Source: an uncultured Porphyromonadaceae bacterium
Lineage (GTDB): Bacteria > Bacteroidota > Bacteroidia > Bacteroidales > Muribaculaceae
NCBI GenBank assembly: GCA_947176545.1
Contig: CAMWRB010000097.1
Coordinates: 1 to 5,600, forward strand
DNA: 5,600 nt
Direction of reading: 5' to 3'
Made by a program: the position numbers and the translations under genes. Positions within the stretch are counted from its first letter, which is position 1. Every line of letters starts with the position of its first letter. Of this stretch, positions 1 through 4,911 are shown piece by piece. Below the pieces are notes generated by a model. It did no database searches, was not told where the DNA came from, and saw only the letters and a program-made list of their open reading frames with translations.

Positions 1-53
1 GCAGACCCTCTGCTTGTAAGGCAGACGCTCTAAACCAGCTGAGCTAATCGCCC
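1..53 (-). tRNA. tRNA-Val(UAC), 5' portion, cut by window edge
   Basis: Read on the minus strand from base 53, the sequence gives a 7-nt acceptor strand GGGCGAT, then T8-A9. The D arm has a GCTC/GAGC stem and a loop containing GG. The anticodon stem is TCTGC/GCAGA around the loop CTTACAA, and the variable loop is GGGTC. The anticodon UAC lies at bases 18 to 16 and reads valine GUA codons, with wobble to other GUN codons. The T arm, the 3' acceptor strand and any encoded CCA lie beyond the left edge of the window. All five anticodon-stem pairs and all four D-stem pairs are intact, so this looks like a functional gene cut by the window edge, not a pseudogene. Confidence 0.95.
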
Positions 54-64
54 GTTTGCGAATG

Positions 65-96
65 CAAAGTTAATATGGATTTTTTAATTCTCCAAA
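65..96 (-). promoter_or_regulatory. Bacteroides-type promoter for tRNA-Val
   Basis: On the minus strand, TTTG (bases 96 to 93) is followed after 20 nt by TAACTTTG (bases 72 to 65). This fits the Bacteroidota sigma-ABfr consensus TTTG, about 20 nt, TAnnTTTG exactly. Transcription would start near base 59, only a few nucleotides before the tRNA, as expected for a tRNA with a short 5' leader. The flanking DNA is very rich in A and T. Confidence 0.85.
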
Positions 97-106
97 TTTT
101 TTTTGT

Positions 107-114
107 TATTTTTG
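107..114 (+). promoter_or_regulatory. Possible -7 element for the queA operon
   Basis: TATTTTTG matches the TAnnTTTG -7 consensus on the plus strand. At the expected distance upstream there is only TTTT (82-85), not TTTG, so the -33 box is poor. If this site is used, the transcript would start near base 120 and carry the whole 9-nt repeat array as a leader of about 180 nt. The site lies in an A/T homopolymer stretch, where a chance match is likely, so this is weak. Confidence 0.3.
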
Positions 115-151
115 TAAAAAAAATTGGGGGAAGGGATATGAGAGGAGAGCG

Positions 152-286
152 GTCTGACGGGTCAGACGGGTCAGACGGGTCGGACGAGTCGGATAAGTCA
201 GATTAGTCAGACAGGTCAGACGGGTCGGACGGGTCAGATAAGTCAGACTGGTCAGACTGGTCGGACTTATCGGAGGGGTCGGAGGG
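152..286 (+). repeat. 9-nt tandem array, 15 units, consensus GTCRGACGG
   Basis: Fifteen uninterrupted 9-nt units run in perfect register from 152 to 286. Examples are GTCAGACGG at 161, 170 and 215, GTCGGACGG at 224, GTCAGACTG at 242 and 251, and GTCGGAGGG at 278. The first seven positions (GTCRGAY) are conserved, while the last two vary (GG, GA, AA, TA, AG, TG, TT). The core GTC-n-GAC is a small inverted repeat, so any unit can pair with another in single-stranded RNA or DNA. The array ends 15 nt before the queA start codon. No coding role is seen: on the minus strand it would encode Ser-Asp-X repeats, but only as the tail of a frame antisense to queA. Function is unknown. Confidence 0.95.
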
Positions 287-301
287 GTAATATTTAGAGT
301 T

Positions 302-1570
302 ATGAAGATTGAGGATATAAAGGAGATACGTATTGAGGAGTTTGACTATGAGTTGCCGGATGAGCGGATTGCAAAGCATCCGCTCAGCGAACGCGACCGC
401 TGTAAGCTTCTTGTGGCTGACAGGGCGGGGCGGCCGGAGCATCATCGCTTTGATGAATTGCCGGAGCTGTTGGGTGAACGCAAACCGTTGATGATTTGCA
501 ACGAGACCCGGGTTATCAATGCGCGTATGGAGTTTCATAAGGAGACGGGCAGCAGAATCGAGATTTTCCTGCTCGAACCTTACAGGCCTGTCGATTACGC
601 TCAGTCGTTTGCGGAGACACATCGTTGTGTATGGACGGGTCTGGTAGGCAATCTGAAAAAATGGAAGGGAGGCCCGCTGACCAAGCGAATCGAAATCGAG
701 GGGCGCGAGGTGACGCTGCAGGCAAGACTTCTTGATGAGATGCCGGAGGGTGAACATGGGGGTACACGATATATAGAGCTGGAGTGGACGGGAGAGTTGC
801 CGTTTGCGACTATAGTCGAGGCTGCCGGTAACATACCGATACCTCCCTACCTGAACCGTGAGTCGGAGGAGGGCGACCGTGATGATTACCAGACGGTATA
901 TTCGCGGGTCAAGGGTAGTGTGGCGGCTCCGACGGCCGGACTGCACTTTACCACACCGCTGCTCGAGCGCCTGGCGGACACCGGCGTGGAGATAGAGAAG
1001 GTGACGCTGCATGTCGGCGCAGGGACGTTCAAACCGGTGAAATCCGCGACCATCGGTGACCATCCGATGCATACGGAGAGTGTCAGCGTGCCGCTGCACG
1101 TCATAGAGAGCCTGATAACTGCCATCGAAACGGGACGGCCGGTGCTGGCTGTGGGCACGACCTCGGTGCGCACTCTGGAGTCATTGCCATACTTCGGACG
1201 ATTGGCGCGTACGCGCGACGTCTCGGACCGCGGGGAGATGCACATAGACCAGTGGATGGCCTACGAAGACAGGGATGAAGATACACTCACGCTGTTGCGT
1301 ACGCTGCGTGACGCGATGAAGTCTCACGGCGAGGAGACTCTCAACGGCTCGACACAAATCATGATAGCACCCGGTTTCGGCTGGCGCGTGGTGGATATGA
1401 TGGTGACTAATTTTCATCAGCCGCAATCGACGTTGCTGCTGCTGGTCAGTTCATTCTTAGAGCCGGGCTCCGACAAGCCGCAAGTGTGGCGTCGTGCGTA
1501 CGATGCCGCCCTTGATGCCGACTTCCGCTTCCTTTCGTATGGTGACGCGTGTCTTTTTTACAGAATATGA
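302..1570 (+). CDS. queA: QueA-type S-adenosylmethionine:tRNA ribosyltransferase-isomerase (long form)
   Basis: QueA transfers and isomerises the ribosyl part of SAM onto 7-aminomethyl-7-deazaguanine at tRNA position 34, giving epoxyqueuosine, the late cytoplasmic step of queuosine synthesis. The 422-aa product shows the family blocks in order: FDYELPDERIAKHPLSERDR (14-33), NETRVINAR (67-75), GNIPIPPYLNR (176-186), DDYQTVYSRVKGSVAAPTAG (194-213), LHVGAGTFKPV (236-246), GTTSVRTLES (285-294), APGFGWRVVDMMVTNFH (356-372) and LSYGDACLF (411-419). It is about 65 to 75 residues longer than E. coli QueA. Most of the excess is an insert around residues 295-349 between GTTSVRTLES and TQIMIAPGF. The region matching E. 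coli IRASKAPKPG reads VGNLKKWKGG (115-124). The start lies just before the conserved FDYELP block, with no Shine-Dalgarno site. It is first in a run with aroA, 35 nt downstream. The fold family is clear. Whether this long form does the standard reaction or is a specialised paralogue is less certain. Confidence 0.9.
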   Translation: MKIEDIKEIRIEEFDYELPDERIAKHPLSERDRCKLLVADRAGRPEHHRFDELPELLGERKPLMICNETRVINARMEFHKETGSRIEIFLLEPYRPVDYAQSFAETHRCVWTGLVGNLKKWKGGPLTKRIEIEGREVTLQARLLDEMPEGEHGGTRYIELEWTGELPFATIVEAAGNIPIPPYLNRESEEGDRDDYQTVYSRVKGSVAAPTAGLHFTTPLLERLADTGVEIEKVTLHVGAGTFKPVKSATIGDHPMHTESVSVPLHVIESLITAIETGRPVLAVGTTSVRTLESLPYFGRLARTRDVSDRGEMHIDQWMAYEDRDEDTLTLLRTLRDAMKSHGEETLNGSTQIMIAPGFGWRVVDMMVTNFHQPQSTLLLLVSSFLEPGSDKPQVWRRAYDAALDADFRFLSYGDACLFYRI

Positions 1571-1605
1571 TACAGGCTCTGAAATAATAACCCAAGCGAA
1601 CGATT

Positions 1606-2856
1606 ATGAACCCAGTAATCAACCTCCCTCTCTCCAAGTCAATAGCCTTGCGCGTGCTGACGATGAATGCTGTGTCGTCGGCTTGCGGTGCCGGGTGTGC
1701 GGTGATAAAATGTCTGCCGGATGCCGAGGATGTCGCCGCTATGGTCGAGGCGCTCGACAGCCGGAGTACGCATATATATATAGGTGAGGGGGGCGCACCG
1801 ATACGCTTTTACACGGCGTTGGCGGCCTCTACACCGGGGAAAGATGTGTATCTGACCGGCAGCGAACGCCTGATGGAGCGTCCTATCTCCATACTGGTGG
1901 ATGCGCTGCGCGACTGTGGTGCGGAGATAGTCTGCTCAGAGCGCGAGGGTTACGCTCCGCTGCACATATGCGGTCGACGGTTGAGCGGGGGTGAGGTCCG
2001 CATTGATGCCGGGGTCAGTTCGCAGTTTCTCTCAGCCCTTATGATGGTGTCGCCGTTATGGGAAGAGGGTCTGCGGCTTATACTGACCGGCGAGGAGAGA
2101 GTCTCACAGTCGTATCTGTCGATGACGGAATCTGTGATGCGCCAATATGGGATAGAGTGCCGACACGAGGATAATGTCATCATGGTGGAACACACCATAC
2201 CCACACCCCCGGAGGAGATAACCATAGAGGCTGACTGGAGTGCCGCTTCCTACTTCTACGAACTGGCTGCTCTCTGCCCGGGGCGCGATGTGGAGATAGC
2301 GTCGCTGACACCGGCATGGGAGAGCCTGCAGGGGGATGCGGCCTGCGCACGGATTTTCAAGACTCTCGGTGTGGAGACAATCTACAATGAGCGCGGAGGA
2401 GCGACGCTGAGGTGTGATGCGGGGATGCGCGACATGATGGTCTCGATGCTTGGACGCGGTCAGATGTTGACCCTCAACCTCAACAGCACTCCCGACCTGA
2501 CTCCGGCTGTCTGTGTGGCTTTAGCCCTGTCGGGGATGCGGTTCCGCCTGACCGGAATCGGCCACTTGCGCCATAAGGAGAGCGACCGCATCTCGGCGTT
2601 GATAAACGAGATGCACAAGTTAGGGTATGTGCTGGAGAGCGACGGCAGCGATTTACGTTGGGAGGGAGAACGCTGCGAGAGTGAGTCCCGGCCGGTAATA
2701 TCCACTTACAGGGACCATCGTATGGCAATGGCCTTTGCTCCGGCACGGGTTTTGTATCCGGGGTTGGTAATAGAAAATCCGGAAGTGGTGGGCAAGTCTT
2801 TTCCCCGCTACTTCGATGAACTTAACAAGGTAATGGAGGTATGGGAGGAGCATTGA
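1606..2856 (+). CDS. aroA: 3-phosphoshikimate 1-carboxyvinyltransferase (EPSP synthase)
   Basis: AroA joins shikimate-3-phosphate and phosphoenolpyruvate to give EPSP, the sixth step of the shikimate pathway to chorismate and aromatic amino acids, in the cytoplasm. The 416-aa protein carries the family motifs: LPLSKSIALR (7-16; K11, S12 and R16 match E. coli K22, S23 and R27), LTGSERLMERPISILVDAL (83-101), DAGVSSQFLSALMM (134-147), EADWSAASYF (208-217), STPDLTPA (294-301, catalytic Asp297), RHKESDRI (322-329), YRDHRMAMAF (368-377) and KSFPRYFDEL (397-406). The PEP/glyphosate loop is unusual: GEGGAPIRF (60-68) in place of the E. coli GNAGTAMRP. The N-terminus is about ten residues shorter than usual. 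An in-frame TAA at 1588-1590, with no start codon between it and ATG 1606, rules out a longer start. The gene follows queA by 35 nt and overlaps the next gene by 16 nt, which suggests one operon. An 11-base AT run (1772-1782) and a six-G run (1788-1793) encode the start of the odd loop. Confidence 0.96.
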   Translation: MNPVINLPLSKSIALRVLTMNAVSSACGAGCAVIKCLPDAEDVAAMVEALDSRSTHIYIGEGGAPIRFYTALAASTPGKDVYLTGSERLMERPISILVDALRDCGAEIVCSEREGYAPLHICGRRLSGGEVRIDAGVSSQFLSALMMVSPLWEEGLRLILTGEERVSQSYLSMTESVMRQYGIECRHEDNVIMVEHTIPTPPEEITIEADWSAASYFYELAALCPGRDVEIASLTPAWESLQGDAACARIFKTLGVETIYNERGGATLRCDAGMRDMMVSMLGRGQMLTLNLNSTPDLTPAVCVALALSGMRFRLTGIGHLRHKESDRISALINEMHKLGYVLESDGSDLRWEGERCESESRPVISTYRDHRMAMAFAPARVLYPGLVIENPEVVGKSFPRYFDELNKVMEVWEEH

Positions 2857-3251
2857 TAATCCTTGCGGTGACGGTGGCTTTCGGCCTGCTGCTGTATTAC
2901 AATCATAATCGTCGCGGCGGCGGGCATCATGCTGCAGTGGCGGACTCGCCGGACGGGTCAGACACGTCTGAAGGGTCTGACAGGCCAAGCGGTTGCTGTG
3001 GGATGCATGCTGTGTGCGAAAAACTCGGTCAGCCGTACGTCGAGAAGCCGGTATATTATGAGGATGAGGAGCTGAACCGATATGCCGGCCGACCTGCTGA
3101 CGGATATGATGAGGCTGAGACGGATGAATTTCGGGAGGTGCTGATGACGATGCGCGACGATGAGGTCGGAGGATGGCTGGAGTCGCTTGAACGTCGCGGC
3201 GTGGCACTCCCGGAGGGATTGCGTGATGAGGTAGGATTGTTCTTCAAATAA
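2841..3251 (+). CDS. Small membrane-anchored Bacteroidales protein with CCGMHxxC motif, function unknown
   Basis: This 136-aa protein begins with one hydrophobic helix (about residues 4-20, ALIILAVTVAFGLLLYY) followed by NHNRR and a His/Gly stretch. The positive residues after the helix suggest an N-terminal anchor with the rest in the cytoplasm. Residues 34-48 are a low-complexity Ser/Asp/Gly linker encoded by 9-nt repeats. Next come CCGMHAVC (52-59), which could bind a metal or form disulfides, YYEDEELNRY (72-81) and a helical acidic C-terminus (TDEFREVLMTMRDDEVGGWL, 94-113). I recognise the combination CCGMHxVCEK, YYxDEEL, MRDDEVxGWxxSL as typical of a small protein found in Bacteroides relatives, sometimes labelled 'phospholipase'. 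I see no lipase motif to support that name. ATG 2841 overlaps the end of aroA by 16 nt, and GGAGG (2835-2839) sits only one base before it. An in-frame TTG at 2853 after GGAGGAG is an alternative start. It is probably co-transcribed with aroA. I assign no biochemical role. Confidence 0.85.
   Translation: MGGALIILAVTVAFGLLLYYNHNRRGGGHHAAVADSPDGSDTSEGSDRPSGCCGMHAVCEKLGQPYVEKPVYYEDEELNRYAGRPADGYDEAETDEFREVLMTMRDDEVGGWLESLERRGVALPEGLRDEVGLFFK
2939..2983 (+). repeat. GTCRGACGG-type 9-nt repeats inside a coding sequence (about 5 units)
   Basis: Units at 2939 (GGCGGACTC), 2948 (GCCGGACGG), 2957 (GTCAGACAC), 2966 (GTCTGAAGG) and 2975 (GTCTGACAG) follow the consensus of the intergenic array at 152-286, in the same orientation and with the same 9-nt period. 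The copies here have drifted more. They are read in the phase TCN-GAY-NNN and encode Ser-Asp/Glu-X triplets between the membrane helix and the Cys motif of the small membrane protein. Confidence 0.8.
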
Positions 3252-3261
3252 TCCTTATAGA

Positions 3262-3293
3262 CTCTAAGGCTCTAAGGCTCTAAGGCTCTAAGG
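3262..3293 (+). repeat. 8-nt tandem array, 4 perfect copies of CTCTAAGG
   Basis: Four identical, uninterrupted copies start at 3262, 3270, 3278 and 3286. They lie between the convergent stops of the small membrane protein (3251) and the TlpA-like lipoprotein gene, and the last copy runs into the latter, whose TAG stop (3290 to 3288 on the minus strand) is part of the repeat. No intrinsic terminator with a T-run is visible here, only a weak CCTTA/TAAGG pairing (3253-3269). Confidence 0.95.
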
Positions 3294-3764
3294 GAGAGAG
3301 GATGAGACAGAGCAGATTATGCCGTCCCGGATGGTGTAGACGCGGGGAATACCGGAAATAGCGAAAAGGGAGTATACCGCGCGGTCGTCACAGGCCGCGA
3401 CCGGCATCGTGAAGTCATGCTGATGCCAATAATCGCTGACAGACCGGGCGTTCTCCTCGCGCGAAATACAGATGAGGCGTGTGCGCCGGTCGGCGGGGAT
3501 AGTGAGAGTGCGGTCATAATATTGCTGCACGAGCGGTAATTCGCGCTCGCAGTCGGGGCATTCGGTGTTGAAAAATATTATCATCATTTCGCCCGTCAGG
3601 TCTCCGCGTGTCGAGAAGACATCGCCGTCAAGCGTCGTGACTTCAAACCGGGGAACACGCATACCGACGGTTACGGGGTCGGTGCCGTCGGGGGTCTCAT
3701 TGACGCAGGCGGGGAGTAGAAAGAGGGGGAGTATCAGGGATATGGCGAGCAGTAATCTGTACAT
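3288..3764 (-). CDS. TlpA/thioredoxin-like redox lipoprotein
   Basis: From ATG at 3764 the product has 158 aa. A signal peptide (MYRLLLAISLILPLFLLPAC) ends in a lipobox-like LPAC with lipidation expected at Cys20, so the protein is probably anchored in the cell envelope. The rest resembles the thioredoxin-fold TlpA/redoxin family: VGMRVPRFEVTTLDGDVFS (33-51), a beta strand MIIFFNTECPDCERELP (61-77) with the active-site CPDC (69-72), and the cis-proline loop SGIPRVYTI (137-145). The usual Trp before the CxxC motif is Glu here. Extra Cys residues occur at 125 and 151. The protein is short, lacking the long N-terminal domain of many Bacteroides TlpA proteins. A thiol-disulfide reductase role toward envelope proteins is a family-based inference, and the partner is unknown. 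The start was chosen at the signal peptide because an upstream in-frame Met (3827) would place the likely promoter inside the gene. Its C-terminal end (SVSSSLP, stop) runs into the 8-nt array. Confidence 0.85.
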   Translation of the reverse strand: MYRLLLAISLILPLFLLPACVNETPDGTDPVTVGMRVPRFEVTTLDGDVFSTRGDLTGEMMIIFFNTECPDCERELPLVQQYYDRTLTIPADRRTRLICISREENARSVSDYWHQHDFTMPVAACDDRAVYSLFAISGIPRVYTIRDGIICSVSSSLP

Positions 3765-3792
3765 GGCCGCGGGTGTTGAAATATTATTGTCG

Positions 3793-3824
3793 TAAAGGTA
3801 CAAATAATCACCAAAATGTGGCAA
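3793..3824 (-). promoter_or_regulatory. Probable promoter of the TlpA-like gene
   Basis: On the minus strand, TTG (3824 to 3822) is followed after 21 nt by TACCTTTA (3800 to 3793), seven of eight bases of the TAnnTTTG consensus. A transcript from near 3786 would have a leader of about 20 nt before ATG 3764. This supports the 3764 start over the in-frame Met further upstream at 3827. Confidence 0.5.
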
Positions 3825-3849
3825 CAAAAGATAAAAATAATTATCTTTG
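3817..3849 (+). promoter_or_regulatory. Probable pyrH-frr promoter
   Basis: TATCTTTG (3842-3849) matches the Bacteroidota -7 consensus TAnnTTTG exactly. At 21 nt upstream lies TGTG (3817-3820), a weak -33 box. Transcription would start near 3856, at the beginning of the first 60-bp repeat, so both 60-bp repeats and the heptamer array would form a leader of about 210 nt for pyrH. The -33 region is back to back with that of the divergent TlpA-like gene. Confidence 0.5.
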
Positions 3850-3852
3850 TGA

Positions 3853-3972
3853 GATAGTCGCTCCGCGACTATAACGGAACAGCTTCGCGACGCAAAGGGG
3901 ACGATGCGAGTCGATAGTCGCTCCGCGACTATAACGGGACAGCTTCGCGATGCAAAGGGGGAGATGCGAGTC
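3853..3972 (+). repeat. Two 60-bp direct repeats, each with a perfect 8-bp hairpin
   Basis: Bases 3853-3912 and 3913-3972 are directly adjacent copies with 56 of 60 identical bases. Differences are at 3878/3938, 3891/3951, 3901/3961 and 3902/3962. Each unit starts with a perfect hairpin, ATAGTCGC-TCC-GCGACTAT (3854-3872 and 3914-3932), then AACGGRACAGC, the palindrome TCGCGA (3885-3890, 3945-3950), GCAAAGGGG and GATGCGAGTC. In unit 1 the GCGAC at 3887-3891 offers a second partner for GTCGC (3857-3861). In unit 2 it is GCGAT. No coding frame is evident. The block lies downstream of the likely pyrH promoter and would be transcribed. Confidence 0.95.
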
Positions 3973-3974
3973 GT

Positions 3975-4037
3975 AAATCATAAGTGATAAGTCATAAATG
4001 ATAAGTCATCAGTGATAAGTAAGAAGTGATAAGTCGG
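3975..4037 (+). repeat. 7-nt tandem array, 9 units, consensus AAGTSAT
   Basis: Units in register are AAATCAT (3975), AAGTGAT (3982), AAGTCAT (3989), AAATGAT (3996), AAGTCAT (4003), CAGTGAT (4010), AAGTAAG (4017), AAGTGAT (4024) and the degraded AAGTCGG (4031). GTGAT and GTCAT types partly alternate, giving a 14-nt super-period seen as GATAAGT at 3986, 4000, 4014 and 4028. The array follows the 60-bp repeats by two bases and ends about 30 nt before pyrH. A related run, with AGTGATT, AGTTATC and AGTCACT, occurs after frr at 5500-5520. Confidence 0.9.
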
Positions 4038-4065
4038 GGTGGGGGTGATATTTGGATTTATGGAT

Positions 4066-4779
4066 ATGAGATTTAAGAGAATACTTCTGAAATTGTCGGG
4101 CGAGTCCCTGATGGGTCATCAGGGCTATGGCATCGACCGCGAGCGTCTGGATTCATACGCTCGTCAGATACGTGAGGCTGTTGCAGCCGGCGTTGAAGTC
4201 TGCATAGTGATAGGTGGCGGCAACATCTTCCGCGGTCTGTCGGGTGCAGCCAAGGGTTTCGACCGTGTAAAGGGTGACCAGATGGGTATGCTTGCTACGG
4301 TTATAAATTCACTGGCTCTCTCATCAGCGCTGGAGGCTCAGGGTCAGGAGGCTGTGGTGCTGACTGCCATACCGATGTTTCCGATTGGTGAGCCCTACTC
4401 CAACCGCAAGGCTATCGAGGCCATGAAGAGCGGCAAGGTGGCAATCATCACCTGCGGCACGGGCAACCCCTACTTCACGACCGATACCGGTTCGGCTCTT
4501 CGTGCCATCGAGACGGGTGCGGAGGTCATGCTCAAGGGGACGCGAGTGGACGGCATCTACACGGCTGACCCGGAGAAAGACCCGAAAGCCGAGAAATTTG
4601 ACGAAATCACGTATGACGAAATCCTGTCACGCAATCTGCGCGTGATGGATATCACGGCGACAGCTCTCTGCAAGGAGAACAATATGCCTATCTATGTGTT
4701 CGACATGGATACCGAGGGCAATCTGATGAAAATGCTCTCAGGCGAGAATATCGGCACCTACGTGACCGCCGGCAGCTAA
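4066..4779 (+). CDS. pyrH: UMP kinase
   Basis: PyrH phosphorylates UMP to UDP with ATP in the cytoplasm, the entry to UTP and CTP synthesis, and usually works as a GTP-activated, UTP-inhibited hexamer. From ATG 4066 the product is 237 aa, close to the family norm. Amino-acid-kinase motifs are in order: KRILLKLSGES (4-14, Lys9 near the phosphates), IGGGNIFRG (49-57), DQMGMLATVINSLAL (71-85), AIPMFPIGEPYS (101-112), CGTGNPYFTTDTGSALRA (130-147) and KGTRVDGIYTADPEKDP (157-173). The start is taken at MRFKRILLKL by analogy with the usual M-x-x-KRILLKLSGE beginning. ATG 4060, two codons upstream, is equally possible, and GTG 4039 would add an unlikely extension. No Shine-Dalgarno site is seen. A repeat-filled leader of about 210 nt precedes it, and frr follows after 132 nt. 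The final Ser-stop codons AGC-TAA are the first unit of the downstream 9-nt array. Confidence 0.97.
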   Translation: MRFKRILLKLSGESLMGHQGYGIDRERLDSYARQIREAVAAGVEVCIVIGGGNIFRGLSGAAKGFDRVKGDQMGMLATVINSLALSSALEAQGQEAVVLTAIPMFPIGEPYSNRKAIEAMKSGKVAIITCGTGNPYFTTDTGSALRAIETGAEVMLKGTRVDGIYTADPEKDPKAEKFDEITYDEILSRNLRVMDITATALCKENNMPIYVFDMDTEGNLMKMLSGENIGTYVTAGS

Positions 4780-4881
4780 TGTAGCTAAAATAGCTAAAAT
4801 AGCCAAGAGAGCTAAGAGAGCCAAGAAAGCTAAGAGAGCTAAGAGAGCTAAGAGAGCTAAGAGAGCCAAGAGAGCTAAGAG
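4774..4881 (+). repeat. 9-nt tandem array, 12 units, consensus AGCYAAGAG
   Basis: The core AGCTAA or AGCCAA recurs every 9 nt without a slip at 4774, 4783, 4792, 4801, 4810, 4819, 4828, 4837, 4846, 4855, 4864 and 4873, followed mostly by GAG (AAT in the second and third units, TGT in the first). A decayed thirteenth unit, AGAAGACAA, starts at 4882. The first core is the Ser and stop codons of pyrH, so the array begins inside that gene. It fills most of the 132-nt pyrH-frr gap. The strand is purine-rich. No hairpin-plus-T-run terminator occurs here, so read-through from pyrH to frr is likely. Confidence 0.95.
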
Positions 4882-4911
4882 AGAAGACAACAAATCAAAC
4901 CTATATACATT

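Noticed and set aside
203..1099. Minus-strand open frame of 298 codons ending in Ser-Asp-X repeats
   Set aside because: It is antisense to queA, which has clear family motifs, and its repeat tail is only the 9-nt array read backwards. It has no recognisable domain.
2653..3207. Minus-strand open frame of 184 codons
   Set aside because: It is antisense to aroA and the small membrane protein and has a Pro/Arg/His-rich composition typical of shadow frames in GC-rich DNA.
3252..3293. Intrinsic terminator between the convergent genes
   Set aside because: Only a 5-bp CCTTA/TAAGG pairing without a T-run is present. The region is a tandem array.
3765..3827. Upstream Met start for the TlpA-like protein
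   Set aside because: It would bury the signal peptide behind 21 residues and put the TACCTTTA promoter element inside the gene.
3853..3972. CRISPR-like direct repeats
   Set aside because: Two near-identical 60-bp units are directly adjacent with no unique spacers between them, and no cas genes are present.
4047..4054. GATATTTG as a -7 promoter box for pyrH
   Set aside because: It would start transcription within a few bases of, or inside, the start codon, and TATCTTTG at 3842 is a better match.
4039..4065. GTG 4039 start for pyrH
   Set aside because: It lies just after the heptamer array and adds residues not typical of the family. The usual beginning M-x-x-KRILLKL fits ATG 4066, or ATG 4060.
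3856..4065. Riboswitch or pyrimidine attenuator in the pyrH leader
   Set aside because: The leader consists of repeats. I see no known riboswitch motif and no terminator hairpin with a T-run before pyrH.
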